Shown here piece after piece: positions 9,607 to 17,777 of a stretch of DNA of 64,000 nt. The DNA is taken from the NCBI RefSeq assembly GCF_029167105.1, contig NZ_JARFML010000031.1:26903-90902 (forward strand). The letters run 5' to 3'. Both the position numbers and the translations under genes were made by a program. This DNA comes from Bradyrhizobium yuanmingense. GTDB taxonomy: Bacteria; Pseudomonadota; Alphaproteobacteria; Rhizobiales; Xanthobacteraceae. Position 1 is the stretch's first letter. Every line of letters starts with the position of its first letter. The notes under the pieces were generated by a model. It was not told where the DNA came from. It did no database searches and saw nothing but the letters and a program-made list of their open reading frames with translations.

Positions 9607-10716
9607 GTGAGTGACCTGTTTGCCGAGACCCCGGCGCAGTCGGAGAGGCCGACCATCTTCTTCGACGGCGTGTCGAGCCGCAGACGGCAGGTGACGCTGA
9701 CGCTCAGTGATGCGCTCGAGATCGCCGAGGACGGCGCAACGCCCGTTCGCTGGGCCTATGCCGACCTTCGCCGCGCCGACAGTCCCCCCGGAATCCTGCG
9801 CCTGGCTGCGACGTCCGCACCGCCTCTGGCTCGGCTGGAGATCCGCGATGCGGCGCTCGCCGCGGACGTGGCGGCCCGCTGCACGCGTCTCGACGAGCAC
9901 CGGACGACGCGCGGCGGCGTCGCGAAGATCGTGGGCTGGTCGGTGGCGGCGGCCGTCTCGATCGTCTGCGTCGTCCTGTTCGGCGTGCCGCTCGCCGCCG
10001 ACCGTCTCGCACCGCTGGTGCCGAAGCCTGTCGAGCGGCGCATCGGCGACGCGGCCGAGGTCCAGATGAAGACCATCTTCGGCCGTAGGGTGTGCGAAGA
10101 CCCCGCGGGCAAGGCCGCGTTCACGAAGCTCGTCAACCGCCTGCGCGATGCGGCCGGCCTCGACGACACCATGACGGCCGGCGTGCTGCCGACCGCGGTG
10201 CCGAATGCCTTCGCGCTGCCCGGCGGCAAGGTGTTCGTGCTGAAGGGGCTGCTCGACAAGGCCGAGAGTCCCGACGAGCTTGCCGGCATCCTCGCCCACG
10301 AGCTCGGCCATCTCAAGCATCACGACAACATGCGCGGCCTGATCTACAATGGCGGCACCTCGTTCCTGATCGGCCTCTTGTTCGGCGACATCACCGGCTC
10401 CTCGGCCGTGATCTTCGCCTCGCGCAGCCTGGTCGAAGCGTCCTATTCGCGCGAAGCCGAGACCGGCGCCGATACTTTCGCGATCGAGATCATGCATGCG
10501 CTCGGCCGGTCGCCGAAGCCCGCGGCCGAACTGATGTTCCGCATCACCGGCAAGGAGGGCGGCTCCGGCCTGACAAATATCCTCGCCAGCCATCCGCTCA
10601 CCGAAGACCGCCTCGCGCGCATGACGAAGGAGGACCGGCCAGCCAGCGGTCCGCCGCTGCTGACCGACAAGGAGTGGCAGGCGCTGAAGGGCATTTGCGG
10701 CGGCGGGAAGGTGTGA
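9607..10716 (+). CDS. Membrane-anchored M48 family zinc metallopeptidase
   Basis: M48-type metalloprotease of 369 residues starting at GTG. An N-terminal cytoplasmic region of about 105 residues precedes one membrane helix (about 107-128), then the catalytic domain with HELGH (His231, Glu232, His235) and the third zinc ligand in SREAETGAD (Glu285). PNAFALPGGKVFVLKGLL and ILASHPLTEDRLARM are family hallmarks seen in YcaL/LoiP/BepA-like enzymes. Expected role is envelope protein quality control, here with the DUF898 partner 3 bp upstream. A hairpin with a T-run follows the stop. Confidence 0.9.
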   Translation: MSDLFAETPAQSERPTIFFDGVSSRRRQVTLTLSDALEIAEDGATPVRWAYADLRRADSPPGILRLAATSAPPLARLEIRDAALAADVAARCTRLDEHRTTRGGVAKIVGWSVAAAVSIVCVVLFGVPLAADRLAPLVPKPVERRIGDAAEVQMKTIFGRRVCEDPAGKAAFTKLVNRLRDAAGLDDTMTAGVLPTAVPNAFALPGGKVFVLKGLLDKAESPDELAGILAHELGHLKHHDNMRGLIYNGGTSFLIGLLFGDITGSSAVIFASRSLVEASYSREAETGADTFAIEIMHALGRSPKPAAELMFRITGKEGGSGLTNILASHPLTEDRLARMTKEDRPASGPPLLTDKEWQALKGICGGGKV

Positions 10717-10727
10717 CGGCCAGCTGC

Positions 10728-10772
10728 TAAAGCGCGATGCGATTAATCGTCATCACGCTTTAGGTTTTTTTT
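10728..10772 (+). terminator. Rho-independent-like terminator after the M48 gene
   Basis: TAAAGCG pairs with CGCTTTA, GATG pairs with CATC inside it, and CGATTAATCG forms the tip; eight T residues follow at 10765-10772. This suits termination of the DUF898-M48 transcript. The stem is also a commonly dispersed element in this group of bacteria. Confidence 0.65.
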
Positions 10773-10821
10773 GAGCATGATCTTTTCGGAAAACCGCTTC
10801 GCACTTTTCCGGATCATGCTC
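10773..10821. repeat. Dispersed palindrome GAGCATGATC...GATCATGCTC
   Basis: Inverted repeat with outer arms GAGCATGATC and GATCATGCTC and inner TTTTCGGAAAA / CTTTTCC, a family widespread in Rhizobiales intergenic DNA. It lies directly after the terminator between convergent genes. A decayed relative is at 27868-27921. Confidence 0.8.
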
Positions 10822-10828
10822 TGGCGCA

Positions 10829-11044
10829 TCACTTCGTCGGCGGCGCAGCCGGTGGATTCGATCCGGTGGTGACGTTCGGCGCCGTGTTCGGATTCGAGGT
10901 CGTGGTTTGGGGACCGAACTCGCGTCCATTGTAGAAGAAGACGGCCGCGACCACGGCGATCACGAAGATCGCGCCGACTGCCCAGCCGACCGGGCTGTTG
11001 CGGCGCGCACGGTCAGTCCTGGGGTCATCATTCTGATAGGTCAT
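10829..11044 (-). CDS. Small single-pass membrane protein, unknown
   Basis: Predicted 71-residue protein. A polar N-terminus (MTYQNDDPRTDRARRN) is followed by one membrane helix, VGWAVGAIFVIAVVAAVFFY, then a periplasmic tail rich in Thr, Asn, Pro and Ala. The ATG at 11044 has an AGGGAGAGC Shine-Dalgarno-like stretch just upstream on the minus strand. It follows upp on the same strand after 67 bp. No function recognised; the layout (charged head, one helix, low-complexity tail) is common among short Bradyrhizobium proteins. Confidence 0.65.
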   Translation of the reverse strand: MTYQNDDPRTDRARRNSPVGWAVGAIFVIAVVAAVFFYNGREFGPQTTTSNPNTAPNVTTGSNPPAAPPTK

Positions 11045-11111
11045 CGTGCTCTCCCTGTTGGTGCAGGAGAACCTCGCGCGGCGGAAGCTGTTCCTAAAAC
11101 GCGCCCAGCGC

Positions 11112-11741
11112 TTACCGCGTTCCGTAGGCGCGGTCGCCGGCATCGCCGAGGCCCGGCAGGATGAACCCGTTGCCGTCGAGCCCTTCATCCACCGCCGCGG
11201 TCCAGATCGGCACGTCCGGATGCAATCCGCGCAGCCGCTCGAGCCCTTCCGGTGCCGCGATCAGGCAGGCCAGGCGGATGTCCCTGGCGCCACGCTCCTT
11301 CAGCCGGTCGATGGCGGCGACGGCGGTGTTGGCGGTGGCGACCACCGGCGTCACCACGATGGCGAGGCGCTCGCTGAGATCGGAGGGCGATTTGAAGAAG
11401 TACTCCACGGCGGCAAAGCTGTGCGGCTCGCGATAGAGGCCGATATGGGCGACGCGCGCGGTCGGCACCAGGTCCATCATGCCGTCGACGAAGGTGGTGC
11501 CGGCGCGCAGCATCGGCACGAACACCAGCTTCTTGCCGGCGATCTTGGCCGAATGCATCGTCGCCAGCGGCGTCTCGATCACGGTGTCGGTGAGCGGCAG
11601 GTCGCGCGTCACCTCGTAGCACAAGAGCATGCCGATCTCCTTGATCAGCTCGCGGAACGACTTGGTCGAGATGGACTTGTCCCGCACCAGCGTCAGCTTG
11701 TGCTGCACCAGCGGATGATCGACGATCGTGACGCCTTCCAT
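11112..11741 (-). CDS. upp: Uracil phosphoribosyltransferase
   Basis: Converts uracil and PRPP to UMP; 209 residues, the standard length. Typical segments are HPLVQHKLTLVRDKSIST at the N-terminus, FVPMLRAGTTFVDG, and the uracil-binding C-terminus PGLGDAGDRAYGTR. The start is the ATG at 11741. In most bacteria upp serves salvage, but here it lies downstream of urc4 and urc1 on the same strand. In the yeast URC pathway the UPRT step is needed for uracil breakdown, so this copy may serve catabolism. The repeat at 11759-11904 separates it from urc4. Confidence 0.95.
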   Translation of the reverse strand: MEGVTIVDHPLVQHKLTLVRDKSISTKSFRELIKEIGMLLCYEVTRDLPLTDTVIETPLATMHSAKIAGKKLVFVPMLRAGTTFVDGMMDLVPTARVAHIGLYREPHSFAAVEYFFKSPSDLSERLAIVVTPVVATANTAVAAIDRLKERGARDIRLACLIAAPEGLERLRGLHPDVPIWTAAVDEGLDGNGFILPGLGDAGDRAYGTR

Positions 11742-11758
11742 GGGGTGCTCCTGCTTTT

Positions 11759-11904
11759 CCCTTCTCCCTTGTGGGAGGAGGTGGCGCGAAGCGCCGGATG
11801 AGGGGTCGTTTCCGCGAACTCAAACCGAGAGATGTGCCCGCGGAGACAACCCCTCACCCGGCTTCGCTTTCGCGAAGCCACCCTCTCCCACAAGGGGGAG
11901 AGGG
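11759..11904. repeat. Long palindromic repeat, family C, copy 1
   Basis: Outer arms CCTTCTCCCTTGTGGGAG and CTCCCACAAGGGGGAGAGGG, inner arms GCGCCGGATGAGGGGT and ACCCCTCACCCGGC. It fills the upp-urc4 gap and ends at the urc4 stop codon. Relatives lie at 27530-27645 and 63688-63878, with short pieces at 19513-19539 and 46311-46340. Confidence 0.85.
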
Positions 11905-13143
11905 TTAGAACACCGTGCCGTCGCTGATCACCTTGAGCGGCGGCGATCCATCGGGACGGCGTGCAAATGCGACGGCGCGGCCCGCCGCCCAGGTGCCGCC
12001 TTCGAGGATGCTCGCAAGCGGCAAGGTCCGAGGGGTGCGGCCGAGCTTGGAGCGAATGCGCTCCGCCAACCTGTCGAGCAATGCAATTGTCAGCGCGCGC
12101 CACTCTACGACGAGCAGCGAATCCACTTCATGCGCACGCGCGGCGTCGGCGGCATCGCGCAGGCGCAGCACCTCATGGTCGACGAACAGGCCGCCATTGC
12201 GATATTCAGCAAGGCCCGTGAGGCCGTCGATGTCGGTCACCTCAAAGCCGGCGCGCTGCAGCGGCTCGATCAGCGAATAGCTCAGCCATTGCGACAGCTT
12301 GTGCAGCGGCACGAGGCCTGCCGTGCCGTCGTCCGCCTTGATCGCAGGATGGCGCCAGCAATCGCCGAGCGGCACGCCCGCAAGCTCAAGTCGCGACGGC
12401 CAAATCGGCCCAAGCTGGTTCAGCACCGCGGACAGGATCGCGGGCGCAGCGACGACGCCGCCGATCGCCTGCGCAGCGATATGATCAAACAGCCCGCCCG
12501 GCCGCGGCGTATCGTGCAAGCCGAACACGTCCGCACGCTCCGAGACCTGCCTGCCCAGACGTCGCAGCAGGTCGGTGCGTCCCTCCAGGCCGAGCAGCGG
12601 ATTGGCCTCGGTCACCTGAAAGGCGGAGGTGAGTGAGCCAAGGGGCAGCTTTGCGAGCACCTCCGCATCGGCCCTGAACGGCGCACGCTGATCGTGCGAA
12701 AACAGCCCGCTCGCGAACATGTCGAGGCTCGCGATCGCAAGTCCTTCCGATCGCCCTACGTCTGCTCCCGTCACGGCGTCGCGATAGCGCCAAGCTGCGC
12801 CGGCGCCTGCATCGAGCAGCACGCTGACGATGGCGAGGTCGAACTCGGCGCGCGCCCGCGCCGCGCGATCCGGCCAGGACGCAGCATCGGCAAGCCGGGC
12901 CCAGCGGTCGACGCCGCCGAGCACGAAGTGCCGCCAGCGCGCATGAAAGGGAATGTCGAGCGTCGGATAGGCCTTGCGTGTCGCGGCGAGCACGGCATCG
13001 GCAACGCCGTCCATGCGGTCGAGATCGACAGTGAAATGGGTGAGCCCGCCGGCAAGGCCAAGCTCGAGCATCTGTCCGGCGCGCGCGCGAACCGCCTTTG
13101 CGGTGAGCAGCGCGCGCGCCTGCGATTCCAAAGTCTCAGCCAT
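11905..13143 (-). CDS. urc4: URC4/Urg3 family protein (DUF1688), uracil catabolism
   Basis: Protein of 412 residues of the DUF1688 family, named Urc4 or Urg3 in fungi, where it is required for the URC route of uracil breakdown; its chemistry is not settled. Recognisable stretches are VDLDRMDGVADAV, HARWRHFVLGGVDRW and PHKLSQWLSYSLIEPL. The stop lies in the edge of the family C repeat. It starts 5 bp after the stop of the GTP-cyclohydrolase-II-like gene, so the two are co-transcribed. The close linkage with urc1 and upp supports the assignment strongly. Confidence 0.88.
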   Translation of the reverse strand: MAETLESQARALLTAKAVRARAGQMLELGLAGGLTHFTVDLDRMDGVADAVLAATRKAYPTLDIPFHARWRHFVLGGVDRWARLADAASWPDRAARARAEFDLAIVSVLLDAGAGAAWRYRDAVTGADVGRSEGLAIASLDMFASGLFSHDQRAPFRADAEVLAKLPLGSLTSAFQVTEANPLLGLEGRTDLLRRLGRQVSERADVFGLHDTPRPGGLFDHIAAQAIGGVVAAPAILSAVLNQLGPIWPSRLELAGVPLGDCWRHPAIKADDGTAGLVPLHKLSQWLSYSLIEPLQRAGFEVTDIDGLTGLAEYRNGGLFVDHEVLRLRDAADAARAHEVDSLLVVEWRALTIALLDRLAERIRSKLGRTPRTLPLASILEGGTWAAGRAVAFARRPDGSPPLKVISDGTVF

Positions 13144-13148
13144 CGCGA

Positions 13149-14405
13149 TCAGTATTTTTCCAGCGAACGCCCGACCACGCCGTCCACGGACTGCTCCGGT
13201 GCGATATCGGTGGAGTAATAGCCAGCGGCCTTCTTGGCGGCGATCTCGACATGGGCATCGGCCGGAATCAGCTCAAGCGGGATCGGCACGCGCTCGACGA
13301 TGTCGATGCCTTGCGAAGTCAGCGCGTCGTATTTCATGTCGCTCATCGACAGGAAGCGATCGATGCGCTTGAGGCCGAGCCAGTGGATCGTATCCGGCAT
13401 CAATTGCTGGAAGCGCGCGTCCTGGACGCCAGCCACGCATTCGGTGCGCTCGAAATAGGCGGCGGCCGCATCGCCGTCCTCCTGCCGCTTGCGCGCATTG
13501 TAGACCAGGAATTTGGTGACCTCGCCGAGCGCGCGGCCTTCTTTGCGGTTGTAGACGACGAGCCCGAGCCCACCCTCCTGCGCACCGCGCGCGGATTCCT
13601 CGATGCCGTGGATCAAGTAGGGCCGGCAGGTGCAGATGTCGGAGCCGAACACGTCGGAGCCGTTGCACTCGTCATGCACACGGCAGGTGATCCTGGTGCG
13701 ATGGTCCGGCAATTTCGTCACGTCGCCGAACAGGTACACGGTGGTGCCGCCGATCGGCGGCAGGAACACCTTCATGTCCGAGCGCGTCACCAGCTCCGGG
13801 AACATGCCGGCGGTCTGCTCGAACAGCGTGCGCCGCAGCTCGGTCTCGCCGGTGCCGAAGCGCGCCGCAAGGCCCGGCAGGTGCCACACCGGATCGATCG
13901 CGATCTTCACCACCGAGACGCTGCCATTGGCGTGCACGACCTCGCCATCGGCGCGCAGCCGCTTTGCGGCGAGCGCGTCGCGGATCTCCGGCAGGTCGAG
14001 CCGCGCCCGAGTCACCGCGATGCTCGGGCGGATGTCCGCGCCCTCGGCGATCTCCTGGCGAAAATTCTCGGCGACCAGATGCCCCCAGGGATCGAGCGCG
14101 ACGATCTTGCTGGGATCGCTCCATTGCGGGAACGGACCGATGGTCGCGGCCGGAAAGGTGTTGGTGAGGTCAGGACGCCTGATCGGGTCGAGCGCGCCGG
14201 CGGAGACCGCGAGCGCGCGGTACATCGCGTAGGACCCGCCATGGCTGCCGATCACGTTGCGATCCCCTGCGCGCGACACCGTGCCGATGATCGGCCCGCG
14301 CGCGCGGGCATCAGCGGCGCCCCAATGGATGGGAAAGGCGGCCTTCCTGCCCGGCTCCGGATGGGAGGTCAGGCGGATGTGGTCGGTACGGTTGGCACGG
14401 CTCAT
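13149..14405 (-). CDS. urc1: GTP cyclohydrolase II-like protein, URC1 type
   Basis: Protein of 418 residues with a RibA-like catalytic domain in the C-terminal half. The zinc motif C-x10-C-x-C is present: Cys247, Cys258, Cys260 in a segment beginning HDECNGSDVF, aligned with Cys54/65/67 of E. coli RibA. The roughly 220-residue N-terminal extension is absent from riboflavin-pathway RibA and is typical of Urc1, which acts in uracil catabolism rather than on GTP. Linkage to urc4 and upp supports that role. It is the first gene of the operon; two hairpins lie in its leader. Confidence 0.87.
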   Translation of the reverse strand: MSRANRTDHIRLTSHPEPGRKAAFPIHWGAADARARGPIIGTVSRAGDRNVIGSHGGSYAMYRALAVSAGALDPIRRPDLTNTFPAATIGPFPQWSDPSKIVALDPWGHLVAENFRQEIAEGADIRPSIAVTRARLDLPEIRDALAAKRLRADGEVVHANGSVSVVKIAIDPVWHLPGLAARFGTGETELRRTLFEQTAGMFPELVTRSDMKVFLPPIGGTTVYLFGDVTKLPDHRTRITCRVHDECNGSDVFGSDICTCRPYLIHGIEESARGAQEGGLGLVVYNRKEGRALGEVTKFLVYNARKRQEDGDAAAAYFERTECVAGVQDARFQQLMPDTIHWLGLKRIDRFLSMSDMKYDALTSQGIDIVERVPIPLELIPADAHVEIAAKKAAGYYSTDIAPEQSVDGVVGRSLEKY

Positions 14406-14428
14406 GTCCAGGCTCCCAAAAAGCCAAC

Positions 14429-14483
14429 GGCCCGCCGCTCGGACGGGCCTGGCTCACTTGCGACGCCGAACCGGCGGCGCAAG
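14429..14483 (-). promoter_or_regulatory. Two consecutive hairpins in the urc1 leader
   Basis: On the minus strand, CTTGCGcCGCCG pairs with CGGCGtCGCAAG (14457-14483, 3-base loop), and 7 bp later GGCCCG pairs with CGGGCC (14429-14449). A T5 run follows six bases after the second stem, and the urc1 ATG comes a further 12 bases on. This looks like an attenuator or leader structure; the function is unproven. The rest of 14484-14724 shows no gene. Confidence 0.4.
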
Positions 14484-14724
14484 CTCAATCCAACATATTG
14501 TAGCGGCCGGCGACGACAGACAAGTTAATCGTGGCAGAGCGCAGGGCCGTTCGGGGCCAAATTCCCGTCATTGAGCCTGCGAGGTCGCTCATCGCGCTCG
14601 CCGCCTGCCGGTGAGGCCAGTTTAAGGAATTGAAATAGTTTCGTTTTTCGTGTTTTCAAGGAGGCGTTGCTTGGTGCGGCCGGCTTCAAGTCCGGTGCAC
14701 TGCGCTGCCCCCCTGGAGACTGCC

Positions 14725-15852
<1,128 letters not shown>

Positions 15853-15860
15853 GCTCGCGC

Positions 15861-17483
15861 TTACCCTCCCGCTCCAGGCTCCTGGAGGGGATTGGAGAGA
15901 GAACGCGAGCGCCCGCCGGCGTCCGCCAGCACCTTCCACTGGAACAGCGGCGAGTCCTTTGGCGGCGAGAGCTGCGGGGTCCAGCCGGTCAGCTTTTCGA
16001 TCGCATAGGTGTCCATCACGACGCCGCGCCAGCGGCGTTCGACCCTGAAGAGTTGCTCGCGCTGCGCCGGAATGTGCTCCCACAGCGATGCACGGTTGTC
16101 CGGCTCGCGCCCGACATAGATGCCGGCATGACCCTTGATCCTGTCCATGCCGGGGTCGCGGAAATCCTGAAAGCGGCCGCGCTCGTTGATCTCGATCACG
16201 GGCACGCGGCCCCGGAACAGCCAGCGCATCATGGCGTAGGTGCGATAGTCCGTGGTTGCGATCCAGGTCGCGCCTGTTGCGTCGAGGGCGGCTTGCGCCC
16301 GCGCGGCGACCTGCTCGTAGCCGGCCTCGGCGCCGATCGGGTCGATCTTGCCGAGCAGATTCCAGGGCGCGGCAACGTAGTAGAGGAACACGATGACGAC
16401 GAATGCGACGCCCGAGACGATCCCTGTCCTGGCCCAGAACAGCGAGGACCTGAGCATACGGGCGGACCATCCCTCTTTCCTCATCGTGACGAGGTTGACC
16501 GCGGTGGCGGCAAAACCGACCGGCCACATGAACATCGGCCAGGTGTCGCCGACGCGAAGCGTCAGCGACTTGAAGAAGAAGTAGATGAACGGCACCAGCA
16601 CCGCGGTTGACAAAAGGATCGCGACCGGCTCGCGCGTGCGATAGCCGCGCCCCGCCGTCAGCACCAGGCCCATCAGCACCACCGGCAGCAAGACGAAACC
16701 GACCAGGCCGAATTGCAGGCCGATGTAATCGCCGATCGTACGCAGCGAGATGCCGTAATTGGCGGTGGCGCGCACGCCCTGGAAACGGAATGAGGCCCAG
16801 TCGTGCTGCGCGTTCCAGATCAGCACCGGCGAGAACACCGCTAGCGCGACCAGGACGGCGAGATAGGGATAAGGACTGCGCAGCCAGCGCCAGCGCCAAT
16901 CCGGCACCAGCAGAAAGGCGGCGACCGCCGGCGCGAACATGACCACGGTGAATTTCGACAGCATCGCGAGGCCCGCGAACAGGCCTGCCGCCAGCCACCA
17001 GCGGCCGTCGCCGCTTTGCGCCAGCCGCACCAGCGACCACATCATCGCGACCGCGAACGGGATCATCGCGACATCGGGCGCAACCTTGGCCATCAACAGG
17101 CCGTAATAAAGCGCGGCCTCCGGCATCAGCACCGCGAACACGATCGCGCGCGCATCATGGGTGAGGCGGCGGACGATGTCGGCGAGCAGCAGCTGCGTCA
17201 CCAGCATCGCGACGATGCCGCCGAAGCGGACACCGAGATTGGTGTCGCCGAAGATCGCGGTTCCGAAGCGGATCAGCCAGGCGATGCCGGGCGGATGATC
17301 GAGGAAGCTGAGCGCAGCCTCCTTCGACCAGGTCCAGTAATAGGCTTCATCGGTGCGCAGCTCGATGGCCGAGGCATAGACGATGCGGAGCAGCGTCATC
17401 GCGGCAATGATCGCTGCGGCCATGAGAATGAGACGGCGTTCGGCGCCGGCCGGCTTCGCAGAGATGTCGGGAGCGATCGTCAC
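15861..17483 (-). CDS. ArnT/PMT family membrane glycosyltransferase
   Basis: GT83-like lipid-linked sugar transferase of about 540 residues with many membrane helices and a soluble C-terminal region. The catalytic first loop reads LRTDEAYYWTWSKEAALSF followed by DHPPGIAWLIR, typical of enzymes moving sugars from polyprenyl phosphate to envelope lipids or proteins. The frame is open to an ATG at 17615, but the extra N-terminal 44 residues are encoded by repeat B, so the GTG at 17483 (VTIAPDISAKP) is preferred. The stop faces the threonine synthase-like stop 8 bp away. Acceptor unknown. Confidence 0.82.
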   Translation of the reverse strand: MTIAPDISAKPAGAERRLILMAAAIIAAMTLLRIVYASAIELRTDEAYYWTWSKEAALSFLDHPPGIAWLIRFGTAIFGDTNLGVRFGGIVAMLVTQLLLADIVRRLTHDARAIVFAVLMPEAALYYGLLMAKVAPDVAMIPFAVAMMWSLVRLAQSGDGRWWLAAGLFAGLAMLSKFTVVMFAPAVAAFLLVPDWRWRWLRSPYPYLAVLVALAVFSPVLIWNAQHDWASFRFQGVRATANYGISLRTIGDYIGLQFGLVGFVLLPVVLMGLVLTAGRGYRTREPVAILLSTAVLVPFIYFFFKSLTLRVGDTWPMFMWPVGFAATAVNLVTMRKEGWSARMLRSSLFWARTGIVSGVAFVVIVFLYYVAAPWNLLGKIDPIGAEAGYEQVAARAQAALDATGATWIATTDYRTYAMMRWLFRGRVPVIEINERGRFQDFRDPGMDRIKGHAGIYVGREPDNRASLWEHIPAQREQLFRVERRWRGVVMDTYAIEKLTGWTPQLSPPKDSPLFQWKVLADAGGRSRSLSNPLQEPGAGG

Positions 17484-17527
17484 GGCGGCGCTTTTCCCCG
17501 ACTTGGAAGGGGGAGTCAATGTGGGGC

Positions 17528-17677
17528 CGTCGTCCCGGGCAAGCGAAGCGCGACCCGGGACCCACAACCACAGGGAGCGGTTGGGCGAAGATTCGGAGTT
17601 GCCATCCCGCTCCACAACTGCCCCCTGGGGTTATGGGTCCTGGATCGGAGCGCTTGAGGGCGCGCTTGTCCGGGACA
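17528..17677. repeat. Palindromic repeat, family B, copy 1
   Basis: Outer arms CGTCGTCCCGGGC and GTCCGGGAC; inner arms GGGACCCACAACCACAGGGA and CCCCCTGGGGTTATGGGTCC. A second copy is at 36536-36672. It covers most of the gap between the glycosyltransferase and the cyclase gene. Confidence 0.85.
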
Positions 17678-17777
17678 ACAGCGCGGCTTGTTCGTCCATG
17701 TGATCCCGCTGGCTGTCCATGTGGGGAATTAAAGGTTACGCTGGCTGGTCTCCTCCATGACCTGACACAACCGAATC

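Noticed and set aside
8488..10593. Long open frame on the minus strand across the DUF898 and M48 genes (about 700 codons)
   Set aside because: Its translation is low in hydrophobic order and rich in Arg, Glu and His as expected for an antisense shadow in high-GC DNA, while the plus-strand frames show clear domains.
14650..14724. A possible riboswitch upstream of the threonine synthase-like gene
   Set aside because: A CCGG...CCGG hairpin is present, but I could not fit it to SAM-II, cobalamin or other known consensus structures.
17484..17615. Start of the glycosyltransferase at the ATG at 17615
   Set aside because: The extra N-terminal residues are encoded by an intergenic repeat, so the GTG at 17483 is more likely.
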